A stretch of 36,315 bases of DNA from Hyphomicrobiales bacterium (GTDB lineage: Bacteria > Pseudomonadota > Alphaproteobacteria > Rhizobiales > Aestuariivirgaceae), in NCBI GenBank assembly GCA_016710435.1, contig JADJVV010000029.1, positions 1 to 36,315 on the forward strand, in the 5' to 3' direction. The position numbers were made by a program, and so were the translations under genes. Shown piece after piece: positions 17,901 to 24,958 of this stretch; the stretch's first letter is position 1; each line of letters begins with the position of its first letter. The notes under the pieces were generated by a model, which was given only the letters and a program-made list of their open reading frames with translations, ran no database searches and had not been told where the DNA came from.

Positions 17901-18896
17901 GCGCTGGAGGCCACCGCGGCGGTGGGCGGCTACACGGCCGCCGCCAGCACCGGCACGGTGACGCTGGGCGGCGCGTTTGTCACGGGCGTGCGCGTCACGG
18001 TGTTTGCCGACGCGGTGCAGATCGGCGAGCATGTCACCGTCGGCGGCGACACCAACCTGGCCGGTGCCGCCACCGCGCTGGCGGCGGCCATCACTAGCGG
18101 CGGCTTCAGCGCCGCGGCGGTGGGGGCGGTGGTTACCGTCACCGGGCCGGTGGGCCGCACCTTTGTGCTGACGGCCAGCGCCGCGGGGGCGGCCAGCATG
18201 TTCGGCGCAGTGCACACGCCGGCCGCACCGGCCGGGCCCGGCACCGCGTACCAGGCGGCGGTGTACGTGGCCAACTACGTGACCGGCGCCACCGAGCCCA
18301 TACCCGCGGGCACGCAGCTGGCGCTGCAGATCGAGCAGCCCATCGGCACCTACCTGGGCACGGTGAGCTACACCCTGCCGGCCAGCGGCACGCGCTTTGA
18401 CGCGCTCGGAGGCCTGGCCAACGCGATGGCCACGCACGCCACGCTGGCGGCGCTGGGCTATGGCCTGGGCGTGCAGAGCAACGCGCAGGGCTTCTACGGC
18501 CTGCTGACCGGCCCCGTGGGCGCGCAGGGCGTGTACGCGCAGGGCAGCGGGGACAACGGCTTCGGGCTGATTATTTCCGTCAACGCCCTGGGCAGCGCCG
18601 CCGTGCCGGTGGACCGGCCGCAGCGCACCATGTACTTCCTGGACGGCACGCCGGCGGCGGGCCAGGTCTTCACCATCACGCTGGGCGGCGTGCCCTTCAC
18701 CTACACCGCGGTGGGCGGCAACACCATCGTGGACGTGGCCAGCGCGCTGGCCACTGCGGTGGACGCCAGCGCCACCTACAGCGCCTCGCACACCTTTGCC
18801 GGCACCCAGGCCTATGTGCACGTATACGGGCAGGCCAACGTGCCCTACACCTACGGCGCCAGCGTCAGCGCATCCATCACCGTCACCGTGGCCTAG
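14964..18896 (+). CDS. Large tail hub / tip attachment protein with SPRY-like insert
   Basis: 1310 residues, the tail tip hub and host-contact protein. The N-terminus has a hydrophobic segment and a KLPKFEYGSPIPRVWGRNRLP stretch typical of phage tail hub proteins of this type. Around residues 220-420 there is a module that looks like a SPRY/B30.2 fold (GGKRYFEVMINDASSSSGELGWIVV..., later LGANRVMQYAFDLDAGLMWVG). The central phage-tail region (VPLANVVQDLCEAAGV...TLQTLAAAYYFDCVESDKLYFR) follows. The C-terminal 400 residues are Ala/Gly/Thr-rich beta repeats. The ATG at 14964 overlaps the previous stop; a longer upstream frame is only a shadow of the peptidase gene. Confidence 0.88.
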   Translation: MGKNVSAMTVIAYAYGVYSGNWWMLASGMLSDYQTANTQLAGPRLDDLKLPKFEYGSPIPRVWGRNRLPSAPIWMSSKREISTTTGGKGGPEPEVTTYTYECDILYLLCDNEIVAVSRIWANGELVYTALADSDDTSAAASEFTDKWTDLRVHVGGPAQLPDTVYEAAVGVGNAPAYRGRGTVMIEGLQLGNSGQVPVLTFEVLTSATANGRWVEAGENPAHTFAPTSQPVLEWGFGTDAITTMPVLAGPNITLVGSNPGSNQHVATTQEAVNGGKRYFEVMINDASSSSGELGWIVVKDFAGHRYGSNYNGYFTANGTNLGAPGDGPASITWLGANRVMQYAFDLDAGLMWVGAAGVWHGVAGIATDPGTGTNGQAAGTLTPAGCTIELTVQANGPIFAANLRTVRTDFAYPIPDGFTPWASDGGDADAWTPVDVPLANVVQDLCEAAGVPPAQVDVAALAGLTVSGVPVTQVSPARSTLQTLAAAYYFDCVESDKLYFRLRGAAAAATIPHDDLGAAPDTPADGDPMGLERANDIEVPARYALQYINVQDDYQAGTVYSDRIVSQSEETRTTTVPVTLPPEQAQGIVDTLALDMRIGATTLRPAIDTTRPQLEPTDVVQVVDVDGSTYRARIVRENYAGGVRTLECVLDDASVLAAVGITDDTSTPNVSVASYSLSDLLLLDIPILRDADDAPGLYGLMRPRYTTGWAGAVLFISSDGAAYTSGDKVTVAAVFGTTTTALGDWTGGAVFDEVNSVTVNVGAATLASVARDAMLEDASLNAAVVNHELLQYRTATLVSAGVYTLSGLLRGRRGTEWAMTGHAAGERFALLKAGGTARVVQVAADIGQTRYFKPVSVGRTLASAEATTLAPASVGLKPFAPVDLRASRDPTGGLVLAWKRRTRLATQFAGAAGILTPLGEAAEAYEVDILDGATVKRTISAATPGCVYTAAQQAADFGAVQTTVDVRVYQISAVVGRGTALEATAAVGGYTAAASTGTVTLGGAFVTGVRVTVFADAVQIGEHVTVGGDTNLAGAATALAAAITSGGFSAAAVGAVVTVTGPVGRTFVLTASAAGAASMFGAVHTPAAPAGPGTAYQAAVYVANYVTGATEPIPAGTQLALQIEQPIGTYLGTVSYTLPASGTRFDALGGLANAMATHATLAALGYGLGVQSNAQGFYGLLTGPVGAQGVYAQGSGDNGFGLIISVNALGSAAVPVDRPQRTMYFLDGTPAAGQVFTITLGGVPFTYTAVGGNTIVDVASALATAVDASATYSASHTFAGTQAYVHVYGQANVPYTYGASVSASITVTVA

Positions 18897-18919
18897 AGCC
18901 GAGCGGAGCCAATCGCACC

Positions 18920-19825
18920 ATGCAAACACTCAGCAGCAGCCAGGCCAGCCCCGAAGTGCCCATCAATGAGAACTTCGAGACGCTGGACCACGCGGCCGTC
19001 TATGGCAAGGCGCACGCCACCACCACCGGGCTGACCTGGGGCTACTACGGCGGGCGCTGGGGCGGCTTTGCGGTGGCCGCCGGCACGCTGGCGCTGACCA
19101 ACGCCGCCACCAACTACGTGGTGGTGGAGCGCGCCACCGGCGCGGTGACGGTGGCCACCACCAACACCAACTGGAACAACAGCACCGACTATGCGCGCGC
19201 CTACAAGCTGACGACGGCCGGCAGCGTGGTGACGGCCACTGAGGACCACCGCGCCGGCCCGGGCGGCGTGCACGGCAGTGCGGGCACCAGCGGCGTGTCA
19301 CCCGTGGGGCGGCATGCGGTGTACGTCAGCGCCGCGGCCATGCAGCCCAGCGCGGTGGCCGGGTGCGCGCCGCTGGCCATCGTGGCCACGTCGGCCAACA
19401 ACCCCGACATCCTGAGCCTGGACTTTGACACCACGACGCAGGAATACGCGCAGTTCAGCCTGGCCATGCCCAAGAGCTGGAACCGCGGCACGGTGAGCTT
19501 CAGCCCCATCTGGAGCCACGCGGCCACGGCCACCAACTTCGGCGTGGTGTGGGACTTGCAGGCCGTGGCGGTGAGCAACGACGACCCCATTGCGGTGGCC
19601 TACGGCACGGCGCAGACCAGCACCGACACGGGCGGCACCACGAACGACCTGTACCGCGGGCCCGAATCCGCTGCCATCACCATTGCCGGCACGCCGGCCG
19701 AGTCGGACATGGTGTTTTTCCGCCTGTCGCGCGTGACGGGCAACGGCAGCGACACGATGGCCATCGACGCGCGGCTGCACGGCGTGGACCTGTTCATCAC
19801 CACCGAAGCGGCGACCGACGCATGA
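18920..19825 (+). CDS. Putative tail fibre / tip protein
   Basis: 301 residues, no recognised family. The N-terminal SSSQASPEVPINENFETLDHAAVYGK resembles the start of small tail proteins found behind the hub gene. The rest is rich in Thr, Ala and Val, as in beta-structured fibres, and ends in VDLFITTEAATDA. It overlaps the following lectin-like gene (ATGA-type). Receptor binding is inferred from position only. Confidence 0.65.
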   Translation: MQTLSSSQASPEVPINENFETLDHAAVYGKAHATTTGLTWGYYGGRWGGFAVAAGTLALTNAATNYVVVERATGAVTVATTNTNWNNSTDYARAYKLTTAGSVVTATEDHRAGPGGVHGSAGTSGVSPVGRHAVYVSAAAMQPSAVAGCAPLAIVATSANNPDILSLDFDTTTQEYAQFSLAMPKSWNRGTVSFSPIWSHAATATNFGVVWDLQAVAVSNDDPIAVAYGTAQTSTDTGGTTNDLYRGPESAAITIAGTPAESDMVFFRLSRVTGNGSDTMAIDARLHGVDLFITTEAATDA

Positions 19826-20547
19826 TCCCCACGCTGCAGCTGGCCCAGTTTGGCCGCGCCGGCAAGGTGGCCACCGTGGGCGCGGACCCGTACTTTGCCG
19901 ACGTCAAGTTGCTGCTGCATTTTGACGGCACGGACGGCAGCACCACCTTCACCGACGTGCTGGGCCACACCTGCACGGCCAACGCCAACGCGCAGATCGA
20001 CACCGCGCAGGCCAAGTTTGGCGGCGCCAGCGGGTTGCTGGACGGGGTGGACGACTACGTGCGCGTGACCGCTTCGCCAGACTTCTACCTGGGCGGCGGT
20101 GACTTCACGATGGAGTGTTTTGTGCGGCCATCGTCAACGGTGGGCCTGCGCTTCATCGCCAGCCCGCGGCGCGTGTCGGGGGCTGACTGGAACTGGTACT
20201 GGACACAATCGGGCGGCACGCTGTACTTCACCGCCATCGGGCCCGGTGAAGGCGCCACGCTGGTGGCGCTGTCAGGCGGCACGCTGAGCACCGGCGGCGC
20301 TTTCCAGCATGTGGCCGTGACGCGATCGGGCGACACCTGGCGGCTGCTGCACGACGGCGCGGTGGTGGACACCGACACGGTATCGGGCTCGATCTACGAC
20401 GCCAGTGTGGACCTGCTGATCGGCGCGGACGCATCCACCGCGGGGCGCGAGTGGGCGGGGCACATCGATGAGTTCAGGCTGACGGTGGGCGCCGCGCGCT
20501 ACACGGGCGCCTACACGGTGCCGACGGCGGCATTTCCGGATTCCTGA
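19822..20547 (+). CDS. LamG / concanavalin-like lectin domain protein
   Basis: 241 residues. From about residue 28 it shows the Laminin-G-3 pattern: VKLLLHFDGTDGSTTFTDVLG, KFGGASGLLDGVDDYVRV, DFTMECFVRPSS, FQHVAVTRSGDTWRLLHDGAVV, and WAGHIDEFRLTVGAARYTG. This fold binds sugars and is common in phage receptor-binding proteins. It starts at 19822, overlapping the stop of the previous gene, so the two are likely made and assembled together. Confidence 0.85.
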   Translation: MIPTLQLAQFGRAGKVATVGADPYFADVKLLLHFDGTDGSTTFTDVLGHTCTANANAQIDTAQAKFGGASGLLDGVDDYVRVTASPDFYLGGGDFTMECFVRPSSTVGLRFIASPRRVSGADWNWYWTQSGGTLYFTAIGPGEGATLVALSGGTLSTGGAFQHVAVTRSGDTWRLLHDGAVVDTDTVSGSIYDASVDLLIGADASTAGREWAGHIDEFRLTVGAARYTGAYTVPTAAFPDS

Positions 20548-20574
20548 CAACCACACAACAGCAAAGGCAGCACC

Positions 20575-20889
20575 ATGAGCGAAGCACCCCAATTCAGCAG
20601 CGGCGGCGGCAAGGCGGCGGACGGCCCGTTTACCTGGGGCGGCGACGAACAAGAGCGTCTTGGCCGCGTCTGCAGCCAGGACGGGCACCCGTACCCTGCC
20701 GGCAACTACGGCAACACGGTGGCGGCCGGCTACTACATGGTGCGCGACGACAAGCACGGCATCTGGATGTGGGTCAAGGCCGGCGAGATGGTGCAATGGG
20801 ACGGCCAGCCGCACCCGGTGCGCGTGTCGCTGCGGGCTGCCAAGGCGGCGCTGTACGATGCGGCGCAGAAGCTGGGCCTGGGTATCTGA
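20575..20889 (+). CDS. Small conserved-looking tail-region protein, unknown
   Basis: 104 residues (MSEAPQFSSGGGKAADGPFTWGGDEQERLG...). Contains an aromatic middle (GYYMVRDDKHGIWMWVKAGEMVQWDG). Well placed RBS-like AAAGGCAG upstream of ATG 20575. No family recognised; by position, a fibre accessory or chaperone. Confidence 0.6.
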   Translation: MSEAPQFSSGGGKAADGPFTWGGDEQERLGRVCSQDGHPYPAGNYGNTVAAGYYMVRDDKHGIWMWVKAGEMVQWDGQPHPVRVSLRAAKAALYDAAQKLGLGI

Positions 20890-20891
20890 TC

Positions 20892-21245
20892 ATGCAGGAG
20901 CATCGCCACGATGGGCCTGACGCAGCGCCAGGCGGTCAGCCCAGGCGCTTCATCGTGGACGAGTCGGCCACGGACATGGAGCGCCTGGCCGTGATGATGG
21001 GCGCCCAGATCCGTGAAGCCGTGCGCGACGGCATCAGCCAGGCCATATCGGACCCGCTGAACTGGGCGCACGCCGTGGGCGCGATTCACGACCACGCGCA
21101 GAAGCAGGCCGGCACCTGGCTATTTGGCGGCCTGCGCGTGCTGGTGTCGCGTGTGCTTTGGGTGGCGCTAGCCGCGCTGGCCATCTACATGGTGGGCGGC
21201 TGGGCGGCGCTGGTGGCGTTCTTCAAGGCTGGGTGGAACAGCTGA
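20892..21245 (+). CDS. Lysis-region membrane protein
   Basis: 117 residues. A soluble helical N-terminal part (ESATDMERLAVMMGAQIREAVRDGISQAI) is followed by one or two hydrophobic segments near residues 80-112 (LVSRVLWVALAALAIYMVGGWAALVAFF). It begins two bases after the previous gene and its stop overlaps the endolysin start (TGATG), so it belongs to the lysis cassette, possibly as a holin or holin partner. Confidence 0.65.
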   Translation: MQEHRHDGPDAAPGGQPRRFIVDESATDMERLAVMMGAQIREAVRDGISQAISDPLNWAHAVGAIHDHAQKQAGTWLFGGLRVLVSRVLWVALAALAIYMVGGWAALVAFFKAGWNS

Positions 21246-22417
21246 TGGTGCTGACCCCTGCGCTGCTGCGTGACGCCATCGGCTGCGGCCAGGATCTGGC
21301 CGAGCAGTTTGCGCCCCACCTGTCTGATGCGTGCGAGCTGCACGACATCAAGGGCCCGGTGCGCGTGGCCGCCTTCCTGGCGCAGATCGCGCACGAATCC
21401 GGCGCGCTGCGCCACACGCGCGAGCTGTGGGGCCCAACGCCCGCGCAGGCGCGCTACGAAGGCCGCAAGGATCTGGGCAACACGCACCTGGGCGATGGCT
21501 TTTTGTACCGTGGCCGCGGCCTGATCCAGATCACCGGCCGGGCTAACTATGCCGGCACGGCGCAGCGCCTGGGCATCGACCTGCTGGCATCACCCGAGCT
21601 GCTGGAGCAGCCCCGCTGGGCCGCGCTGAGCGCCGCCGACTGGTGGGCCGCGCACGGCTGCAACGCGCTGGCCGATGCGGGCGACTTCACGGCGCTGACC
21701 CGGCGCATCAACGGCGGCACCAACGGCCTGGAAGACCGGCTGCAGCGCTGGGCGCGGGCCAAGGAAGCGCTGGCCGGCGCCAAGCCGGCAGCGCCGGCGC
21801 CGCAGAAACCCGCACAGGCCATGCCAGAGCCAGCCAACACGCCACCACGGCCGGATGCCGAGCCGTACACACAGGAGCCACCACAAATGCCGCTCGCCCC
21901 CATCATCGGCGCACTGCTGCCGAGCCTGATCGAATCAATCCCCAAGCTGGGCAAGCTTTTCGGCAGCGGCAGCGCCGTGGCTGAGCGCAACGTGGCCGCC
22001 GCCACGATGGCCATGGAAGTGGTGCAGCAGGCCACCGGCGCCATCAACGCGCAGGAAGCGTTGGAGAAGGTCAAGGCAGACCCGGCGGTTGCCGCCGCTG
22101 CAGCCAAGGCTGTCGAATCGCGCTGGCTGGAGATCGCCGAAGCCGGCGGCGGTGGGATCGAAGGGGCGCGCAAGGCCGATGCGGTGGCCACCGCTTCTGG
22201 TGACCTGCTGCACAGCCCCAGCTTCTGGATCGCGTGCCTGATCCTGCCGCTGGTGTACCTGCTGGTGCTTAGCCTGATCGGCCTGATCGGCACGGCCACC
22301 TGGTCGGATGACGTGCGCGCCGGCCTGGCCGGCAGCCTGATCAGCGCGGTGATCGGCGGCCTGGTGGGCTACTACTACGGCCAGACTACCAGCCGCAACC
22401 GGACGCCGGCGGCGTGA
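21245..22417 (+). CDS. GH19-type endolysin fused to 3TM-holin-like domain
   Basis: 390 residues. The first 175 or so form a chitinase-class-I/GH19-like muralytic domain: catalytic Glu in AQIAHESGAL (residue 51), second acidic position in HTRELWG, and the conserved YRGRGLIQITGRANY strand. A Pro/Ala-rich linker (about 178-212) leads to a C-terminal part that looks like a complete 3TM-type phage holin, with hydrophobic segments WIACLILPLVYLLVLSLIGLIG and LISAVIGGLVGYYYG. An internal ATG with its own Shine-Dalgarno sequence lies exactly at the domain border. Endolysin and holin are normally separate proteins, so this is either a fusion or a gene with two starts. Confidence 0.85.
   Translation: MVLTPALLRDAIGCGQDLAEQFAPHLSDACELHDIKGPVRVAAFLAQIAHESGALRHTRELWGPTPAQARYEGRKDLGNTHLGDGFLYRGRGLIQITGRANYAGTAQRLGIDLLASPELLEQPRWAALSAADWWAAHGCNALADAGDFTALTRRINGGTNGLEDRLQRWARAKEALAGAKPAAPAPQKPAQAMPEPANTPPRPDAEPYTQEPPQMPLAPIIGALLPSLIESIPKLGKLFGSGSAVAERNVAAATMAMEVVQQATGAINAQEALEKVKADPAVAAAAAKAVESRWLEIAEAGGGGIEGARKADAVATASGDLLHSPSFWIACLILPLVYLLVLSLIGLIGTATWSDDVRAGLAGSLISAVIGGLVGYYYGQTTSRNRTPAA
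21887..22417 (+). CDS. Holin-like protein from an internal start
   Basis: In-frame ATG at 21887 within the endolysin gene, preceded by AGGAG at 21873-21877 (nine-base spacing). It would yield a 176-residue protein (MPLAPIIGALLPSLIESIPKLGKLFG...) that matches a free 3TM/GTA-type phage holin in start, length and membrane segments. The start and RBS are seen; separate translation is inferred. Confidence 0.6.
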   Translation: MPLAPIIGALLPSLIESIPKLGKLFGSGSAVAERNVAAATMAMEVVQQATGAINAQEALEKVKADPAVAAAAAKAVESRWLEIAEAGGGGIEGARKADAVATASGDLLHSPSFWIACLILPLVYLLVLSLIGLIGTATWSDDVRAGLAGSLISAVIGGLVGYYYGQTTSRNRTPAA

Positions 22418-22424
22418 CCGCAGG

Positions 22425-22630
22425 ATGCGGGAGCGCTTGCGGGAGTTGCGGGAGCGATCGCCGCTAAGTTGTTGATTTTGGCTGGCGGAAGGGGCGGGAT
22501 TCGAACCCGCGGGGGGCTGTTAATCAGGCCTCGCAATGGCGCCAGCGCTTGCTCTCCGGCCGATTGCTCCCGCATAGGACTGGCGTTTTTCGGGCGCCGG
22601 CCACCTGGGAAGGAGGCTTTATGCGGGAGC
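22425..22630. other. attP: Phage attachment site attP with arm-type repeats
   Basis: The stretch between the lysis gene and the integrase holds no gene. In its centre is a tRNA 3' end, the presumed crossover region. Around it the nonamer (A/T)TGCGGGAG recurs: direct at 22425, 22437 and 22446, inverted at 22567-22575 and direct again at 22621. Repeats on both sides of a core are what tyrosine-integrase arm sites look like. The integrase gene ends six bases to the right. Confidence 0.75.
22483..22512 (-). repeat. tRNA 3'-end fragment, attP core
   Basis: On the minus strand this reads as a T-arm (stem GCGGG, loop TTCGAAT, stem CCCGC), then CCCTTCC, G and CCA. That is the last part of a tRNA including an encoded CCA, with G as discriminator, as in serine tRNAs. 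The upstream part does not fold into the remaining arms, so it is not a full tRNA. Many phages carry such an identity block and integrate at a host tRNA gene, restoring its 3' end. Confidence 0.8.
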
Positions 22631-22635
22631 GGTTT

Positions 22636-23658
22636 TCAGCGCACCGGCTTGAGCTTCTCGCCATGCACATAGTGCTCGCGCGTCACGCTCAGGCTGCTGT
22701 GCTGCAGCAGCGCTGAGGCCTCCTGCAGACTGCCCGCCAGTTGGCCGGCGCGCTTGCGCATATCGCGCAGCCAGATGGCCTTGGCCTCGGGGCATTCCTT
22801 GGCCGCGGCGGCACGTGCGACGGCGAAGCGTTCGGACAGCGCGCGGTAGGTGACTGGGCGCCGGCCGGCGGCCAGCAGGAACAGGTGTTCGGGCTTGCGG
22901 TTGGCCTTGCGCCTGTCGATGATGGGCGATAGCACCGCGCTGGCCGCCAGGTCGAATTCGGCGCGCTTGCCGGTCTTGCCGGCCTGCACCACCAGGCGGC
23001 CATCGCGCACGTCAGACAGGCGCAGGCCCACCACGTCGGTCATGCGCAGGCCGGTAGCGGTGGCGATGTCCAGCGCATCGCGCACGGTCTGGTCGGCGTG
23101 CTTGTACAGGGCTGCAAACGCGGCGTCGTGCACTTCCACCTGGCGCTTGCCGGCTGCGCCCTTCCACCCGGTGCGCTGCATGCCCGTGGCGGGCCAGGGC
23201 AGGGTCGTCAGGCCTTCCAGGCGGGCCCAACCCCACACCACCGACAGCACCTGCATCTCTTGCCGTGCGCGGGTCTTGGCGCTGCGCTTGGTGATGTAGG
23301 CGCGCAGCACGGGCAGGGTGATGTCTTCCCAGCGCGCGGGGCCGAAGGCGGGGCGGATCTCGGCCAGGCACTTGCGGTAGCCGTGGATGGTCTCGGGCGC
23401 GCGTTCGCGGCCATCGGGGCGCAAGGTGATGCCGCGCTGCTCCCAGCCGCGGAAGGCTTCTTCCAGCGTGCCGGCCTGGCGCGTGGCGTCGAGGTGCAGC
23501 TCGGCCCAGCGGCGCAGGGCTTCGGTGTGGTCGGTGCCCAGCGGCACGTCGGGCTTGCCGGTGCCGCGCATGTCGTACCACCAGCTCACCCAGACCTGGC
23601 CGGACTTGCCGGTCTTGACGCTCTTGCGCAGCTTGGGGTATTTGGACTTTTTCGGCAT
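22636..23658 (-). CDS. int: Phage site-specific integrase, tyrosine recombinase
   Basis: 340 residues. An N-terminal arm-binding-like region is followed by a SAM-like core-binding region (about 65-150) and the catalytic domain. Catalytic residues: R205 in TGLRMTDVVGLRLSDV, R301 in the box-II variant WLRDMRKRAG, H320 in LLQHSSLSVT and the nucleophile Y330 in REHYVHG. It lies next to attP and reads towards it. The start is four bases after the DUF4224 stop, within the same operon as intI. Confidence 0.95.
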   Translation of the reverse strand: MPKKSKYPKLRKSVKTGKSGQVWVSWWYDMRGTGKPDVPLGTDHTEALRRWAELHLDATRQAGTLEEAFRGWEQRGITLRPDGRERAPETIHGYRKCLAEIRPAFGPARWEDITLPVLRAYITKRSAKTRARQEMQVLSVVWGWARLEGLTTLPWPATGMQRTGWKGAAGKRQVEVHDAAFAALYKHADQTVRDALDIATATGLRMTDVVGLRLSDVRDGRLVVQAGKTGKRAEFDLAASAVLSPIIDRRKANRKPEHLFLLAAGRRPVTYRALSERFAVARAAAAKECPEAKAIWLRDMRKRAGQLAGSLQEASALLQHSSLSVTREHYVHGEKLKPVR

Positions 23659-23662
23659 GGGG

Positions 23663-23875
23663 TCACCTCACGCGCGAAAAGTCTACCCCTGTCGTTGCCT
23701 TGGTTTGCGGGAGCAGTGCGTGCGCCTGGGCGACCACGCGCGACACCTTCACGGCGCGGCCCAGGAAGATGAACGGCACGCCCAGTTTGGCCAGCGCCGC
23801 GGCCTGGCTGGCGGCGCTGGCCTTGCCCGTCACTTCGGCCAGCTCTTGGGGGCTGAGGGTGTCGTCGGTGGTCAT
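23663..23875 (-). CDS. DUF4224-type excisionase-like protein
   Basis: 70 residues: TLSPQELAEVTGKASAASQAAALAKLGVPFIFLGRAVKVSRVVAQ. This matches the DUF4224 pattern of small winged-helix proteins found immediately upstream of phage integrases, where they are thought to act in excision control. Its ATG overlaps the intI stop codon (ATGA at 23875-23872), so its translation is coupled to intI, and the integrase start follows four bases after its own stop. Confidence 0.82.
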   Translation of the reverse strand: MTTDDTLSPQELAEVTGKASAASQAAALAKLGVPFIFLGRAVKVSRVVAQAHALLPQTKATTGVDFSRVR

Positions 23876-24906
23876 CCCAGCACGTCCAGCGGGCTGACCG
23901 TGCCGCGGCCCGCGTGGGCGCCCAGCACGTGGGTGTAGATCATCGTGGTCTCGACATCGCGGTGGCCCAGCAGTTCCTGGATGGTGCGGATGTCTGTACC
24001 GCGCTGCAGCAGGTGCGTGGCGAAGCAGTGGCGCAGGGTGTGCGGCGTGGCGGGCTTGGCGATGCCGGCGGCGCGGCAGGCATCCTTCATCGCGCGCTGG
24101 ATGGTCCAGTCGAAGATGTGGTGGCGGCGGATCTCGCCGGTCTCGGGGTTGCGGTGTCGGACCGGGGTGGCAAAGACGTACTGCCAGGCCCACTCGCGGC
24201 CGGCGTTGGGGTACTTGCGCGCCAGGGCGTGGGGCAGGTCGACGCTGGCGGAGCCTTCGGCCAGGTCCAGGTCATGCCAGCGGCGGCGCTCTTCCAGCAG
24301 CAGGGTCAGCGGGGTGGCCAGTGAGCCGGGCAGCATCACCACGCGGTCTTTGTCGCCCTTGCCGCTGCGGATGGTGACGCGGCGTTCGCGGATCTCCAGG
24401 TCCTTGACGCGCAGGTTTTGCCCTTCGGCGATGCGCATGCCGGTGCCGTAGAGCAGGCGCAGGAAGAGGCCCGGCGTGCCGCTGGTGTGGGCCAGCAGGG
24501 CGCGGGTCTCGTCCACCGTCAGCACCGTCGGCAGGCGCACGGGCTGCTTGGCGCGGACGATGTTGTCGACCCAGCCGATCTCCATCTCCAGCACCTTCTG
24601 GTACAGGAACAGCACGGCGGCCAACGCCTGGCGCTGCGTGCTGGCCGATACCTGCCGATCACTGGCCAGCCAGGATAGGAAGGCGCCCACCTCAGCCGCG
24701 CCCAGCTCGCGCGGCGGGCGCTTGCCGGTGTGGTGCACGTAGCACTTGATCCAGTGCCAGTACGCATCGAACGTGCGCGGGCTGTAGTGCCGCACCGCGC
24801 AGGCCGCGTGCACGGCCTCTTTCAGCGTGCGGGGGCGCTTGTCGCATAACGCGGCGGGTGCGTCGTGCGAAATCGCGGCAGGGCGTTGGAGATCAAGGAC
24901 TTGCAC
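23872..24906 (-). CDS. intI: Integron integrase IntI
   Basis: 344-residue tyrosine recombinase of the IntI class, which recombines attI and folded attC sites. The IntI-only insert is clear at residues about 225-262 (LPHALARKYPNAGREWAWQYVF...ETGEIRRHHIFD), the region that grips the extrahelical bases of attC. Catalytic set: R158 (GTGMRIAEG), H289 and R292 (PHTLRH), H315 (LLGHRDVETT), Y324 (MIYTHVL). Length and N-terminal layout match IntI1. The start is a GTG with no Shine-Dalgarno sequence; it lies 15 bases after the stop of the cassette-1 gene read on the same strand, suggesting re-initiation. The stop overlaps the DUF4224 start. No frameshift or missing residue, so it looks functional. Confidence 0.96.
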   Translation of the reverse strand: MQVLDLQRPAAISHDAPAALCDKRPRTLKEAVHAACAVRHYSPRTFDAYWHWIKCYVHHTGKRPPRELGAAEVGAFLSWLASDRQVSASTQRQALAAVLFLYQKVLEMEIGWVDNIVRAKQPVRLPTVLTVDETRALLAHTSGTPGLFLRLLYGTGMRIAEGQNLRVKDLEIRERRVTIRSGKGDKDRVVMLPGSLATPLTLLLEERRRWHDLDLAEGSASVDLPHALARKYPNAGREWAWQYVFATPVRHRNPETGEIRRHHIFDWTIQRAMKDACRAAGIAKPATPHTLRHCFATHLLQRGTDIRTIQELLGHRDVETTMIYTHVLGAHAGRGTVSPLDVLG

Positions 24907-24958
24907 GATGGGCTCGCGGTGTTATGCGACGGGGGTTGCTGGCGAATTGAAGTTAGGC
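24907..24958 (+). other. attI: attI recombination site
   Basis: Core site GTTAGGC at 24952-24958, 46 bases upstream of the intI start, preceded by GAATTGAA, much like the attI1 end AAACAAAGTTAGGC. A second core-like GTTATGC lies at 24921-24927, as expected for the additional IntI binding repeats of attI. The first cassette begins at 24953. No LexA-type palindrome is visible here. Confidence 0.75.

Noticed and set aside
15828..18929. 1033-residue minus-strand frame
   Set aside because: Mirror of the tail hub gene in GC-rich sequence; Arg/His/Gly-rich without domain features.
22483..22590. Complete tRNA gene on the minus strand
   Set aside because: Only the T-arm, acceptor 3' strand and CCA are present; no matching GGAAGGG 5' acceptor strand at the expected distance.
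22469..22672. Small plus-strand frame across the attP region
   Set aside because: It covers the tRNA fragment and arm repeats; no RBS. Better explained as attachment site.
24921..24927. GTTATGC as a separate cassette boundary
   Set aside because: Only 31 bases from the main core site and without an R''/L'' partner; fits an additional IntI-binding repeat of attI.
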